A DNA stretch of 64,000 nt, from assembly GCA_017858325.1 (NCBI GenBank), contig JAFMBT010000005.1:24126-88125 (forward strand), written 5' to 3'. The position numbers and the translations under genes were made by a program. This DNA is from Candidatus Planktophila sp. Lineage in GTDB: Bacteria; Actinomycetota; Actinomycetes; Nanopelagicales; Nanopelagicaceae. A model generated the notes under the pieces. It was not told where the DNA came from. It was given only the letters and a program-made list of their open reading frames with translations, and searched no databases. The first letter of the stretch is position 1; each line of letters starts with the position of its first letter. Positions 1-11,208 of the stretch are shown here, one piece after another.

Positions 1-348
1 AAATGATTGTGTGAAGCCAAGACGTTGCGCCTCAAGGCGTAGCAAGCGGACACAGGCCGAGTGAAAAGTTGAGACCCACATTGACTTAGCAATAGGTCCA
101 ACAAGATCAGCGACTCTCTCTTTCATCTCGCCGGCAGCTTTGTTGGTAAATGTAATGGCAAGGATTTCATACGGCCGCACTTTTCGAACATCCATGAGAT
201 ATGCAATCCGTCGTGTCAGTACTCGCGTCTTACCAGATCCTGCGCCGGCGACAACCAGAAGTGGTCCTCCCTGATGAATGACAGCGGCCTGCTGTGCAGA
301 GTTGAGTCCATCAACCAAGAGATCTGCAGGCGTTGCCATTTCGTTCAT
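1..348 (-). CDS. pcrA: UvrD/PcrA-family ATP-dependent DNA helicase, 5' part only
   Basis: Superfamily 1 DNA helicase used in repair and replication restart. The 116 visible codons, translated by hand, contain the family N-terminus LNSAQQAAV, the Walker A motif [12 protein letters not shown], and motif Ia [16 protein letters not shown] followed by [12 protein letters not shown]. The gene runs off the left edge, so helicase domains 1B and 2 are not visible. The start is ATG at 348 ([11 protein letters not shown]); an in-frame ATG at 339 is the alternative. A TAGACT hexamer lies 7 nt upstream of 348, which suggests a leaderless transcript. It is divergent from the PIG-L gene with only 28 bp between start codons. 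PcrA versus UvrD1 naming cannot be settled from this fragment. Confidence 0.93.
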   Translation of the reverse strand, partial: MNEMATPADLLVDGLNSAQQAAVIHQGGPLLVVAGAGSGKTRVLTRRIAYLMDVRKVRPYEILAITFTNKAAGEMKERVADLVGPIAKSMWVSTFHSACVRLLRLEAQRLGFTQSF

Positions 349-355
349 GCGCGGG

Positions 356-368
356 AGTCTATTAGGAT
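356..368. promoter_or_regulatory. Overlapping divergent -10 elements
   Basis: On the minus strand TAGACT (356-361) ends 7 nt before the helicase ATG. On the plus strand TAGGAT (363-368) ends 8 nt before the deacetylase ATG at 377. Both fit the TANNNT -10 form at the distance seen for leaderless actinobacterial transcripts. The 28-bp gap leaves no room for ordinary leaders on both sides. Inferred only. Confidence 0.45.
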
Positions 369-376
369 CGGTCAAT

Positions 377-1102
377 ATGGAGCCTCTTAACGATTCCGAA
401 ATAGCGCGTGTATTAGTTGTTAATGCGCATCCTGATGACTCCGACTTCGGCGCCAGCGGCACAATCGCGCGCTGGGTGAGGGCAGGAATCCATGTCTCCT
501 ACGTCTTTTGTACCAATGGAGATCAGGGCGGTGAAGAATCTGGATTCTCAAAAGAGGAGATGCCTGCTGTCAGACAGCGTGAACAGAGAGCTGCTGGGGC
601 TGCCATTGGCGTTACAGATATTTCCTTTCTTAACTATGTCGATGGACATCTCGAACCAACGTTGGCGCTTCGCAAAGATTTAGTCAGGCAGATTCGAATC
701 TCTCAACCTGATCGCATGGTCTGCCAATCACCTGAACGTAATTGGGAACGCATTGGTGCAAGCCATCCAGATCATTTAGCGGCAGGAGAAGCTGCAATTC
801 AAGCTGTCTATCCAGATGCGCGAAATCCTTTTGCATTCACCGACCTACTCGACGATGAGGGGCTAAAACCTTGGAGAGTCAAAGAGGTGTGGATGATGGG
901 TTTTGCTACACCAGATCACTTTGTTGATATCACAGACACATTTGATTTAAAGATGGCGGCTCTACATAGCCATGCGTCACAAACTGGCCATAATCCAGAG
1001 CTAGAAAATATGGTCCGCGAGTGGGGTCAACGCAACGCTAACCTAGGTGGATTACCTGATGGACGTATCGCTGAGGCCTTTAAAATCATTCACACAAATT
1101 AA
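377..1102 (+). CDS. PIG-L family N-acetylglucosaminyl deacetylase-like hydrolase (LmbE type)
   Basis: 241-residue zinc-dependent deacetylase of the PIG-L/LmbE superfamily, which includes MshB and Mca of mycothiol metabolism. Visible signatures are the metal-binding [17 protein letters not shown] near the N-terminus (His and Asp ligands) and SHPDH around residue 135, the third ligand region. The start at 377 is chosen because homology begins there. An open frame extends 33 codons upstream but would overlap the divergent helicase gene. There is no signal peptide, so it is likely cytoplasmic. It converges on the cyclophilin gene with a 16-bp gap. The substrate is unknown: a mycothiol-type sugar amide is possible, but no mshA/C/D neighbour is present. 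Confidence 0.85.
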   Translation: MEPLNDSEIARVLVVNAHPDDSDFGASGTIARWVRAGIHVSYVFCTNGDQGGEESGFSKEEMPAVRQREQRAAGAAIGVTDISFLNYVDGHLEPTLALRKDLVRQIRISQPDRMVCQSPERNWERIGASHPDHLAAGEAAIQAVYPDARNPFAFTDLLDDEGLKPWRVKEVWMMGFATPDHFVDITDTFDLKMAALHSHASQTGHNPELENMVREWGQRNANLGGLPDGRIAEAFKIIHTN

Positions 1103-1118
1103 AAGTTCCCGCTCATTG

Positions 1119-1811
1119 TTACCGCGCTGAAGCACTTTCAATCACGACCAGTTGAATTGGAAATCCATCAGGAGCGTAATATGCCTTGCCATCTGCTTGC
1201 ATTTCATATGCACCGACTGCGGCAATTTTCTTAATAATATTTAACCCTGATGTGATCCTCCCAAAAATTGTGTAATCAGGACCAAGTTGAGTATCTGCAT
1301 AGACCAGGAAGAATTGACTACCGTTTGTCCCTTTTCCACTTATACCCTTGCCGCTATTTGCCATCGCAAGTGTTCCGGCAGGGTAATTCTTTGCACCGCC
1401 CTTAGGTAAGTTCTCGTCAGCATATCCAGCCCACCCGGTAGGACCTCCAGCGCCTTCTGCGGTGGGATCTCCACATTGCAGAACGAAAATTCCTTCAGTT
1501 GTCAGCCGGTGACAGATAGTTCTGTTGAAATACTTTTTATTCGCAAGAGTTGTGATATTTGTTGTTGTCTGCGGTGCTTTTTTAGTGAGAAGTTTTGCCG
1601 TGATAGTTCCACAATTTGTCCGTAATGTAAGAGTTTTAGGAATCTTTTTTGCGGGAACCGTAGGCTGCTTTAGCGTTGCCGGTACCCGTGGCTTAGCAGT
1701 TGATTTCTTACATGAGGGAACTGATGTTGGACGCTCTGCAGCCTGCACACTTACTAGTGATGTTGCAGTTAAAGCCGCGGCGATTAACACTGCTGGCAAT
1801 AGTTTTTTCAT
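1119..1811 (-). CDS. Secreted cyclophilin-type peptidyl-prolyl cis-trans isomerase
   Basis: 230 residues. An N-terminal signal peptide (KK followed by a hydrophobic stretch, likely cut after residue 24 at SVQA-AE) is followed by a Lys/Pro/Thr-rich linker to about residue 60 and a cyclophilin domain. Domain marks are NCGTITAKLL, CHRL (active-site Arg), LQCGDPTAEGAGGP, NGSQFFLVY and DYTIFGRI. It probably accelerates proline isomerisation of exported proteins at the cell surface. No lipobox Cys is seen, so it is probably released or loosely held. It starts 3 bp after the guaA stop and probably shares the guaB-guaB3-guaA transcript. The role is family-based and the clients are unknown. Confidence 0.9.
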   Translation of the reverse strand: MKKLLPAVLIAAALTATSLVSVQAAERPTSVPSCKKSTAKPRVPATLKQPTVPAKKIPKTLTLRTNCGTITAKLLTKKAPQTTTNITTLANKKYFNRTICHRLTTEGIFVLQCGDPTAEGAGGPTGWAGYADENLPKGGAKNYPAGTLAMANSGKGISGKGTNGSQFFLVYADTQLGPDYTIFGRITSGLNIIKKIAAVGAYEMQADGKAYYAPDGFPIQLVVIESASAR

Positions 1812-1814
1812 GGC

Positions 1815-3419
1815 TTACTCCCACTCAATCGTGCCTGGCGGCTTAGATGTTACATCTAGAACTACACGGTTTACTCCTTGAACTTCATTTGTGATTCGCG
1901 TGGAAATCTTTTCTAAGACCTCATATGGAATACGCGACCAATCTGCTGTCATCGCATCTTCACTTGAAACAGGGCGTAAAACTATCGGATGGCCATAGGT
2001 GCGACCATCACCCTGCACGCCGACGCTGCGAACATCGGCTAAGAGAACCACTGGACATTGCCAGATTGTGCGATCTAGGCCAGCGGCTTTGAGCTCTGCC
2101 CGGGCAATGACATCGGCCTTGCGCAGTAACTCAAGGCGCTCAAAGGTAACTTCACCAATGATGCGAATACCTAAGCCCGGACCAGGAAACGGTTGGCGCC
2201 AGATGATCTCTTCGGGTAATCCAAGTTCAAGTCCAACCTGGCGAACCTCATCTTTAAAGAGAGTGCGCAATGGTTCGATGAGTGAAAATTTCAGATCATC
2301 TGGAAGACCACCAACATTGTGGTGGGATTTAATGTTGGCAGTACCTGACCCGCCGCCTGATTCCACAACATCTGGATATAGAGTGCCTTGGACTAGGAAT
2401 TTGACATCTCCCCCAGCTGCAATATCTCGTGCCGCCTTTTCAAATGATCGGATAAATTCACGACCAATAATCTTTCGCTTCTCTTCGGGATCAGTGACAC
2501 CTTTCAGAGCTGTCAGAAATTGATCGACTGCATCAACGACGACAAGTTGCACGCCGGTGGATGCGACAAAGTCGCGCTGAACCTGCTCGGATTCACCGCT
2601 GCGCAAAAGTCCGTGATCAACAAAGACACAGGTGAGTTGATTACCCACTGCTTTTTGAATAATCGCCGCCGCTACCGCTGAATCAACTCCACCGGAAAGT
2701 CCGCAGATAACGCGCTTGGCACCAATTACTTCGCGTGCTTTTTTAATTTCAACAGCTGCGATATTTGAGGTGGTCCAGGTGGCTGGGCATTTGGCGATAT
2801 TGATTAACCAATTTGTAAGAATTGCCTGTCCATGTTCTGAGTGAAGAACTTCTGGATGAAACTGCACTCCGGCGAGCAACCCTGTCTCGTTTTCAAAGGC
2901 TGCGATCTGGGTATCTGAAGTTGATGCGCTAACGCTAAATCCTGTCGGTGCTTGAGTGACAGCATCTCCATGTGACATCCATACTTTTTGCCCCTGTGGC
3001 AGAGCTGAGAAAACTTTTGAAGTTGTCACGGCAGTGAGATCCGTTCGACCGTATTCAGATTTTCCTGTTTGGCTTACAACCCCACCCAGCCCTTGTGCCA
3101 TTGCTTGAAATCCATAGCAGATTCCAAAGACAGGAATTCCAAGTGTGAGAATGGATGAATCAAAGGCGGGAGCATTTTCTGCATAGACACTTGATGGGCC
3201 ACCAGAGAGAATAATTGCAGAAGGGTTCTTTGCAAGAACTTCTGTAGATGTAATCGAATGCGGAACTAACTCTGAATACACATTGGCTTCACGAACTCGA
3301 CGTGCAATCAGTTGGGCATATTGCGCACCGAAATCGACGACTAGGACGCCACCAGATGGGACGCCACCAGATGGGACGCCACCGGATGGGACGCCACCGG
3401 ACGTGACGTTACTTGCCAT
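1815..3419 (-). CDS. guaA: GMP synthase (glutamine-hydrolysing)
   Basis: 534 residues; converts XMP, ATP and glutamine to GMP. The class I glutamine amidotransferase domain has oxyanion-loop [10 protein letters not shown], nucleophile Cys101 (FGICYGF) and His189/Glu191 (GVQFHPEV). The PP-loop ATP pyrophosphatase motif SGGVDS is at 243-248. The C-terminal dimerisation domain ends GTIEWE as expected. The start at 3419 overlaps the guaB3 stop by 11 bp, implying translational coupling. Odd point: residues 8-24 are repeats of GVPSG encoded by a 15-bp tandem repeat directly before the first amidotransferase strand. A start inside the repeats is not available as ATG, so the repeats are likely translated. 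Confidence 0.97.
   Translation of the reverse strand: MASNVTSGGVPSGGVPSGGVPSGGVLVVDFGAQYAQLIARRVREANVYSELVPHSITSTEVLAKNPSAIILSGGPSSVYAENAPAFDSSILTLGIPVFGICYGFQAMAQGLGGVVSQTGKSEYGRTDLTAVTTSKVFSALPQGQKVWMSHGDAVTQAPTGFSVSASTSDTQIAAFENETGLLAGVQFHPEVLHSEHGQAILTNWLINIAKCPATWTTSNIAAVEIKKAREVIGAKRVICGLSGGVDSAVAAAIIQKAVGNQLTCVFVDHGLLRSGESEQVQRDFVASTGVQLVVVDAVDQFLTALKGVTDPEEKRKIIGREFIRSFEKAARDIAAGGDVKFLVQGTLYPDVVESGGGSGTANIKSHHNVGGLPDDLKFSLIEPLRTLFKDEVRQVGLELGLPEEIIWRQPFPGPGLGIRIIGEVTFERLELLRKADVIARAELKAAGLDRTIWQCPVVLLADVRSVGVQGDGRTYGHPIVLRPVSSEDAMTADWSRIPYEVLEKISTRITNEVQGVNRVVLDVTSKPPGTIEWE
3344..3402 (-). repeat. 15-bp tandem repeat, about four copies, in the 5' end of guaA
   Basis: Units GGACGCCACCAGATG (3344-3358 and 3359-3373), GGACGCCACCGGATG (3374-3388) and a partial fourth copy to about 3402. 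In frame with guaA it encodes GVPSG repeats, so copy-number change would alter the N-terminus without shifting the frame. Confidence 0.9.
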
Positions 3420-4521
3420 GGCTAATAAGCACCTCTACACGCTGGAAAGATTTCACATCTGAATATCCACACGTTGCCATCGAGCGGCGAAGTGCGCCAA
3501 ATAAATTCATCGAGCCATCTGCGCTATGTGATGGTCCCAGCAAGATCTCTTCAAGTGAACCAACGGTGCCGACATTTACGCGCTCACCTCGTGGAAGCTG
3601 GCTGTGATGGGCCTCTGATCCCCAGTGCCATCCAAGTCCCGGTGCTTCACTCGCCTTTGCAAGTGGAGATCCCATCATCACTGCATCTGCGCCCATGGCA
3701 ATTGCTTTAGCAATATCGCCAGAGCGACCGACTGCACCATCTGCAATAACGTGAACATAGCGTCCACCAGATTCATCAAGGTATTCCCGTCGCGCCGCTG
3801 CAACTTCTGCCACAGCAGATGCCATTGGAACTTCGATTCCCAAAACTTTTCGAGTGGTATGTGCTGCTCCACCGCCAAACCCAACCAGGACACCGGCGGC
3901 ACCAGCACGCATTAAGTGAAGCGAACCAGTTGTAGTTGCAACCCCGCCGACAATCACAGGAACATCGAGCTCATAGATAAATTTCTTTAAATTCAACTCT
4001 TCGCGCTCTGATGCAACATGCTCAGCCGAGACAGTTGTTCCGCGGATTACAAAGATATCTACGCCAGCTGCGATCACAGCCTTATGAAATTCAGCAGTCC
4101 GCGCTGGTGAGAGCGATGCTGCAACAGTGACGCCAGCATCGCGAATTGTTCTGATGCGCTCTTTAATCAGTTCTGGGCGAATCGGTGCGCTATAAATTTC
4201 CTGCATACGACGAGTTGCATGCTTATCTGGCATCGATGCAATCTCACCCAAAGGAATGCGCGGATCCTCATAACGAGTCCATAATCCTTCGAGGTTGAGT
4301 ACGCCTAGACCACCTAAGCGACCAATCTCAATCGCCGTTTCTGGAGAGACAACAGAATCCATAGGCGCCGCCAACATCGGTAGTTCAAATTTGTAGGCAT
4401 CGATCTGCCACGTTGTTGAGACATCTTCTGGGTCGCGCGTGCGGCGACTTGGCACAATGGCAATATCGTCAAATGAGTAAGCCTGGCGAGCGCGCTTTCC
4501 GGGGGCGATTTCGATATCCAT
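3409..4521 (-). CDS. guaB3: IMP dehydrogenase-related protein (GuaB3 family)
   Basis: 370-residue (beta/alpha)8 protein of the IMPDH/GMP reductase superfamily, matching the CBS-less GuaB3 group that accompanies GuaB in actinobacteria. It begins [21 protein letters not shown] and carries [12 protein letters not shown] and the phosphate loop [20 protein letters not shown]. The position of the catalytic Cys loop of true IMPDH reads [10 protein letters not shown], with His221 in place of Cys, so classical IMPDH chemistry at that residue is not supported. It lies between guaB and guaA in the purine operon: 11 bp after guaB, 11-bp overlap into guaA. Its exact reaction is unsettled. Confidence 0.9.
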   Translation of the reverse strand: MDIEIAPGKRARQAYSFDDIAIVPSRRTRDPEDVSTTWQIDAYKFELPMLAAPMDSVVSPETAIEIGRLGGLGVLNLEGLWTRYEDPRIPLGEIASMPDKHATRRMQEIYSAPIRPELIKERIRTIRDAGVTVAASLSPARTAEFHKAVIAAGVDIFVIRGTTVSAEHVASEREELNLKKFIYELDVPVIVGGVATTTGSLHLMRAGAAGVLVGFGGGAAHTTRKVLGIEVPMASAVAEVAAARREYLDESGGRYVHVIADGAVGRSGDIAKAIAMGADAVMMGSPLAKASEAPGLGWHWGSEAHHSQLPRGERVNVGTVGSLEEILLGPSHSADGSMNLFGALRRSMATCGYSDVKSFQRVEVLISHGK

Positions 4522-4532
4522 GAGTGCTCTCC

Positions 4533-5657
<1,125 letters not shown>

Positions 5658-5689
5658 CTACCGCGTAAGGGCAAAGTCTATCGGTGCGT

Positions 5690-6595
5690 TTAAGCCCCTA
5701 TTGCCAGCGTGATTTCATCGACAGCCTCGCTCAATGAGGAGACGGAGCGAGCGCCAGCGCCCGACTGTTCATCCCAGCCCGGGCCGCCGAGAACAATGCG
5801 TGGGGCGGGGCGAACTCGCGGCAATTCGGTGATGAATTGTGATTTGGCATGCACCGGCAATTGGGCCCATAGGAATATGGCAGGGGGTGCAAAGCGAGTC
5901 ACCATTGCAGTCAAGGCTTCCAGCGGAGTTCGCGCACCAAGAAATTGTGTTTCGATTCCGCGTTCGGCCAGCGCCGCAGCAAGTGCATGGAGTGCGAGTG
6001 AGTGCATCTCTTCACCGACTGATGCAAGTAAGACAGGTCGTGCATTTGTTGGGGTGATAATTTCGGCAGCTGATTCGCGAAGAACGCGTTTAAGAATTTC
6101 GGTGAGCATGTGTTCAATCTCAACGCCAGTACCGGTCCTGGCCCACTCACTACCTACCTCTACGAGCACTGGTACAAAAACATCTTGCCAAGCACTGATA
6201 ATTCCATTCTCTGCAATCTCGTTGCGCAACATTGTTTCCACAAAAATTGAATCTAAAGCATTAACTGCACTCAAAATTGCTTGAATAGTTTCATCGCATT
6301 CGCGACAGAGGGAGACCATCTCTTCGATAACAACCGTGCCCTCATGATTTCTAGCCTGCTCGGCAGCATCTGCTGGTGCCACACCTGAACTAATAAGGCG
6401 TCGCATCAAGGTTAGTTTTGCCAGATCGCCTGGACAATACTTACGGTGCGATCCCACTTCGTGAGCTTGGGGGCCAACGCCATACCTGCGTGCCCAGGTG
6501 CGAAGAGTTGCCGGGGCAACACCAATCCTGCGAGCCACCGCCGTCACGCTCAGGAGCTCTCCTGTGGCCAATGGCGGCTGCTCTGCTGGGCTCAT
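5690..6595 (-). CDS. MerR-family regulator with cobalamin-binding domain (CarH/LitR-like)
   Basis: About 301 residues in three parts. (1) Winged-helix MerR domain, residues 13-80, with ATLRTWARRYG. (2) Four-helix B12-binding-2-type bundle, about 95-180, containing Trp151-x9-Glu161-His162. (3) Rossmann B12 domain, about 187-301, with ExH (His198, expected lower cobalt ligand), TQFLGARTPLEAL and VLGGPGW. The Trp-x9-Glu-His signature marks the light-sensing adenosylcobalamin regulators CarH/LitR. The residue after the Trp is Ala, where T. thermophilus CarH has the His used in its light adduct. Start ATG 6595 is chosen because homology begins just after it; a start at 6631 adds 12 residues. No good Shine-Dalgarno is visible. 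A 39-bp dyad lies just upstream. Divergent from whiD. Light or B12 sensing is inference. Confidence 0.85.
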   Translation of the reverse strand: MSPAEQPPLATGELLSVTAVARRIGVAPATLRTWARRYGVGPQAHEVGSHRKYCPGDLAKLTLMRRLISSGVAPADAAEQARNHEGTVVIEEMVSLCRECDETIQAILSAVNALDSIFVETMLRNEIAENGIISAWQDVFVPVLVEVGSEWARTGTGVEIEHMLTEILKRVLRESAAEIITPTNARPVLLASVGEEMHSLALHALAAALAERGIETQFLGARTPLEALTAMVTRFAPPAIFLWAQLPVHAKSQFITELPRVRPAPRIVLGGPGWDEQSGAGARSVSSLSEAVDEITLAIGA

Positions 6596-6603
6596 GGGGT
6601 AAT

Positions 6604-6642
6604 CGTGGCGTGAAGTGGCGCACCTCACCACTTGAAACCACG
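6604..6642. promoter_or_regulatory. 39-bp dyad directly upstream of the MerR/B12 regulator
   Basis: Left arm 6604-6618 and right arm 6628-6642 match as inverted repeats at 11 of 15 positions: CGTGG-N4-AAGTGG, a 9-bp spacer, CCACTT-N4-CCACG. The dyad starts 9 bp before the regulator's ATG (6595), where an autoregulatory operator would sit. Which protein binds it is not known. Confidence 0.55.
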
Positions 6643-6692
6643 CTTATTAGGAAATTTTTTCGCCGCTGAAGCGGTTGTGACGCGATAGGTAC

Positions 6693-6721
6693 TTGAACAA
6701 CCTATGAAACGGTTGTATGGT
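6693..6721 (+). promoter_or_regulatory. Candidate whiD promoter with internal dyad
   Basis: TTGAAC (6693-6698), 17-bp spacer, TATGGT (6716-6721), then a leader of about 27 nt to whiD. A dyad ACAACC-N8-GGTTGT (6697-6716) spans the spacer, the placement typical for MerR-class operators. A third half-site CGGTTGT lies at 6672-6678. Promoter and operator assignments are inferred. Confidence 0.5.
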
Positions 6722-6754
6722 TGGGCAACACGAAGAACGAATAGGAGTAGAGAG

Positions 6755-7093
6755 ATGGCTGAGATTTCACGCTTACCGATTCCCGTAATGGAAGAGTGGG
6801 AATGGCAGTACCAAGGCGCTTGTCGCGATCTTGATCCTGAGATGTTCTTCCATCCCGATGGAGAGCGCGGCCCACGCCGTCGCAATCGCGAAAATGCAGC
6901 GAAGGCGGTCTGCGCGAGCTGTCCTGTCATCGCTGCCTGCCGCGCCCATGCCCTAGCCGTGCAAGAGCCTTATGGAATCTGGGGAGGTCTTTCAGAAGAT
7001 GATCGCACCGCAATCCTGGAGCGCCAAGGCGTCACACCTATAACTATTCCGGCATCCATTGTTGCCGAAGCTACGGTCTCGCACGCAAGTTAA
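6755..7093 (+). CDS. whiD: WhiB-family iron-sulfur transcription regulator (WhiD/WhiB3 group)
   Basis: 112 residues. Four Cys typical of the [4Fe-4S] Wbl domain are seen in GACRDLD and AVCASCPVIAAC, followed by the turn motif PYGIWGGLSEDDR. The N-terminus (SRLPIPVMEEWEWQ) and HPDGERGPRRR resemble WhiD/WhiB3 rather than WhiB1 or WhiB2. In actinobacteria these proteins bind sigma factor domain 4 and redirect transcription, often in redox or developmental responses. Start ATG 6755 has TAGGAG 8 nt upstream; homology also begins there. Location between groEL and guaB matches the Streptomyces whiD neighbourhood. It is monocistronic, ending at a strong bidirectional terminator. Which genes it controls here cannot be read from sequence. 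Confidence 0.92.
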   Translation: MAEISRLPIPVMEEWEWQYQGACRDLDPEMFFHPDGERGPRRRNRENAAKAVCASCPVIAACRAHALAVQEPYGIWGGLSEDDRTAILERQGVTPITIPASIVAEATVSHAS

Positions 7094-7110
7094 TTCATAG
7101 ATCTTTACAT

Positions 7111-7148
7111 GAGAAAACCCCCGCGAATAATTTCGCGGGGGTTTTCTC
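7111..7148. terminator. Bidirectional intrinsic terminator between whiD and groEL
   Basis: Perfect 17-bp stem (7111-7127 with 7132-7148) with a 4-nt loop. The core CCCCCGCGAA is flanked by AAAA and TTTT, so it can terminate convergent whiD and groEL transcripts. Confidence 0.95.
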
Positions 7149-7168
7149 GTTAATGCATTTTTTACAAG

Positions 7169-8806
<1,638 letters not shown>

Positions 8807-9100
8807 TTAGCGCTCGATAACTGCGAGAATATCGCGAGCTGATAGAACGAGGTACTCCTCGTTGTTGTACTTCACTTCGGTTCCGCCGTACTTGCTGTAG
8901 AGAACGACATCGCCAACCTTGACATCCATTGGAACGCGAACTCCATCATCAAAGCGCCCTGGGCCAACTGCAAGGACTACGCCTTCTTGTGGCTTCTCTT
9001 TGGCGGTATCTGGGATAACCAAACCTGATGCTGTTGTTGTCTCAGCCTCGTTGGTCTTTACAACAATTCGATCTTCGAGCGGCTTAATGGCAACGGCCAT
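8807..9100 (-). CDS. groES: Co-chaperonin GroES (Hsp10)
   Basis: 97-residue lid of the GroEL chamber. It begins [16 protein letters not shown] and contains the mobile-loop region [19 protein letters not shown], then [27 protein letters not shown]. First gene of groES-groEL. A CIRCE element overlaps its promoter region 14 bp upstream of the start, so heat-shock control by an HrcA repressor is expected. Start ATG 9100 has AAGGAG upstream. Confidence 0.98.
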   Translation of the reverse strand: MAVAIKPLEDRIVVKTNEAETTTASGLVIPDTAKEKPQEGVVLAVGPGRFDDGVRVPMDVKVGDVVLYSKYGGTEVKYNNEEYLVLSARDILAVIER

Positions 9101-9113
9101 GGTATTTCTCCTT

Positions 9114-9140
9114 TTAGCAGTGTGAGTACGAGAGTGCTAA
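9114..9140. promoter_or_regulatory. CIRCE element (HrcA operator)
   Basis: TTAGCAGTG (9114-9122), N9, GAGTGCTAA (9132-9140). One arm is a perfect consensus half-site; the other matches 7 of 9 bases. Placed immediately upstream of groES, as in other Gram-positive groESL operons. Confidence 0.93.
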
Positions 9141-9191
9141 CGCTAAGACTAGGCTGGGCGATTCGAGCCTGCAAATCGAGGGAACGCGGAG

Positions 9192-10223
9192 TTACAGGCT
9201 GATCGCCTCGACCGGCATGGATGAGCTGGCATCGAAGGCCAACGGGCTTGCTGGGCGCCCAGAAAGGACCATCAGCGCCCCGAGAGAGGCGACCATCGCC
9301 CCATTATCGGTACACAGGGCGGGTTCTGGGATGGCCAGGGCGATCTTGGCGCGCTCACAGCGCTGCTCGGCCAGAGCGCGCAACCGTGAGTTGGCGGCGA
9401 CTCCACCTGCGATTACCAGGTGATCGATCCCAGAATCTTTACATGCAGCCAACGCCTTCTGCAGTAGAACATCTACAACTGCTTCTTGGAAGGATGCTGC
9501 AACATCGGCCTTTGCATAGGCGGGGGTGTTCTCAAGATATCGAGCAACGGCTGTCTTTAGTCCGGAGAACGAGAAATCGTAGGGGCGAGTTTTCCAATCG
9601 CCGCTTGTTGTTAACCCACGCGGGAAATCAATTGCAGATGAATTGCCATCTCGTGCAATGCGATCGATCGCCGGTCCCCCAGGAAAACCGAGATCCAAAA
9701 TGCGAGCGATCTTGTCGAAGGCTTCCCCCGCGGCATCATCCATCGTTGCACCGAGTTTGGTAATCGAGTGCGTGATGTCATCAATTTTTAGAAGAGATGA
9801 ATGTCCACCACTTACCAATAAGGCAATGGTGGGTTCGATGGCATTTGTATGCGTTAAGTAATCAACACTGATATGTGCAGCTAAGTGATTAACTGCATAG
9901 ATCGGTCGACCAAGACCAAGTGCGAGACCTGCCGCAGTTGATGTTCCAACCAGCAATGCGCCAATTAGTCCAGGGCCGGCAGTCACTGCAACTGCATCAA
10001 TGTCGCGAAGTGTGACACCGGCATCGGACAGTGCCTGCTTAAGTGCGGGTTGAATCGCTTCTAGGTGCGCTCTGCTTGCAATCTCTGGGACGACTCCACC
10101 AAAACGTGCATGCTCATCAACACTTGATGCAATCACATTTGCCAAAAGTGTCCGTCCGGCAACAATTCCAATTGCAGTTTCATCACATGATGTCTCGATA
10201 CCAAGAACCAGTGGGCCTCTCAT
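9192..10223 (-). CDS. tsaD: tRNA N6-adenosine threonylcarbamoyltransferase TsaD
   Basis: 343 residues; transfers the threonylcarbamoyl group onto A37 of ANN-decoding tRNAs. Signatures are [15 protein letters not shown] at the N-terminus, the metal-binding NHLAAHI (two His), [13 protein letters not shown] and [12 protein letters not shown], as in the Kae1/Qri7 ASKHA fold. Last gene of tsaE-tsaB-rimI-tsaD, overlapping rimI by 4 bp (ATGA). The complete Tsa set except TsaC is therefore in this operon; TsaC is not in the window. The gene ends about 50 bp upstream of the groES CIRCE region. Confidence 0.97.
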   Translation of the reverse strand: MRGPLVLGIETSCDETAIGIVAGRTLLANVIASSVDEHARFGGVVPEIASRAHLEAIQPALKQALSDAGVTLRDIDAVAVTAGPGLIGALLVGTSTAAGLALGLGRPIYAVNHLAAHISVDYLTHTNAIEPTIALLVSGGHSSLLKIDDITHSITKLGATMDDAAGEAFDKIARILDLGFPGGPAIDRIARDGNSSAIDFPRGLTTSGDWKTRPYDFSFSGLKTAVARYLENTPAYAKADVAASFQEAVVDVLLQKALAACKDSGIDHLVIAGGVAANSRLRALAEQRCERAKIALAIPEPALCTDNGAMVASLGALMVLSGRPASPLAFDASSSMPVEAISL

Positions 10224-10675
10224 GTGAGTATCTTTGACATCACAACTGCGTCAAGTCCCACACCGTAATAATCAGGGCGTAGTGAGATGGCTGCAAAGCC
10301 TTCTGATATATAGAGCGCTTGCGCTAGTTGATTGTTCTTTTCAACCTCTAGAAAGATCTGTGGGGACTTCTTTGTATAGGCCCAATCAACCAGCGAAGTC
10401 AACATATGACGGGCTACTCCACGCATTCGAAAATCTGGAACTACAGCGATCGTCAAAATATCTGTATCTGCCCCATCGGTCGCGCAGAGCGCCCCCGCCC
10501 AACCAATAATCTGATGTTGCCCTTCGCAGGCGACTAAGTAATGGCGAGTGAATCCGTTGTTTGAAACTTCCTCTTTGAATTGCGCAACTGTCCAGGGATC
10601 ATCTTTAAAGATCTCCTTTTCAAGGGAGGCCACAACAGGAATATCGAGAGGGATCATTGCGCGATAGGTAATCAT
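10220..10675 (-). CDS. rimI: Ribosomal protein S18-alanine N-acetyltransferase-like GNAT protein RimI
   Basis: 151-residue GNAT-fold acetyltransferase. The acetyl-CoA site reads [18 protein letters not shown] (R-x-x-G-x-A), followed by [20 protein letters not shown], a classic RimI C-terminal pattern. It lies between tsaB and tsaD with 4-bp overlaps on both sides, the usual placement of rimI in t6A operons. The family name implies N-terminal acetylation of S18, but actinobacterial homologues can have other targets, so the substrate is uncertain. Confidence 0.9.
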   Translation of the reverse strand: MITYRAMIPLDIPVVASLEKEIFKDDPWTVAQFKEEVSNNGFTRHYLVACEGQHQIIGWAGALCATDGADTDILTIAVVPDFRMRGVARHMLTSLVDWAYTKKSPQIFLEVEKNNQLAQALYISEGFAAISLRPDYYGVGLDAVVMSKILT

Positions 10676-11208
10676 GACGGCCGATCCGCAGTTGCAACAG
10701 CATCTGGTCTGCGCAAATAAAATGGTTCACTTACATTTTGTGATTCTGAGAGCTGGGCTAAACGCAGCACATTGGGATAGAGATCGATAATGTATCCATC
10801 AACATCTGCTGGAAAATTCACGGCCGGTCCTTCAACACGTACCCCGTGTTGATATCTAGCCCAGTAGATTTCTTTACGTCGAGCATCGATGGCAACCGTA
10901 TACGCACCTTGATCCACAACAATGGCATCAAGTGAACAGATTCCAATTACCGGAACATTTCGTGCCGCAGCAAAGGCTCGCGCAAATGAGATCCCTACAC
11001 GTAATCCAGTAAATGGCCCCGGACCCATGCCAACAACAACGCGATCTGGGTTAACCCCTGCTGCTAGCGCTTGCTTAGCAAGGAGTGCCACCGCATTGCC
11101 GTGATCGGTTGCACCATCGTGAAATCCCTGCCAGATAATCTGTTCATCTTTTACGAGGCCGACAATTGTGCGAGATGTGGATGTATCAATCACAAGGCTG
11201 GCGCTCAT
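10672..11208 (-). CDS. tsaB: tRNA threonylcarbamoyladenosine biosynthesis protein TsaB
   Basis: 178 residues, shorter than many TsaB proteins (about 220-230), mostly in the C-terminal half. The N-terminal ASKHA lobe is clear: LVIDTSTSRTIVGLV, then GMGPGPFTGLRVGISFARAFA and IDARRKEIYWARY. TsaB lacks the TsaD metal site and scaffolds the TsaBDE complex. Stop/start overlaps of 4 bp with both tsaE and rimI imply coupled translation. Confidence 0.92.
   Translation of the reverse strand: MSASLVIDTSTSRTIVGLVKDEQIIWQGFHDGATDHGNAVALLAKQALAAGVNPDRVVVGMGPGPFTGLRVGISFARAFAAARNVPVIGICSLDAIVVDQGAYTVAIDARRKEIYWARYQHGVRVEGPAVNFPADVDGYIIDLYPNVLRLAQLSESQNVSEPFYLRRPDAVATADRPS

Noticed and set aside
1999..2523. 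Plus-strand open frame antisense to guaA
   Set aside because: Ser/Arg/Thr-rich shadow translation of a conserved gene.
3344..3402. Possible CRISPR-like repeats
   Set aside because: Adjacent 15-bp units without spacers, inside the guaA reading frame.
5709..6284. Plus-strand open frame antisense to the B12 regulator
   Set aside because: Shadow of the conserved minus-strand protein; no domain pattern.
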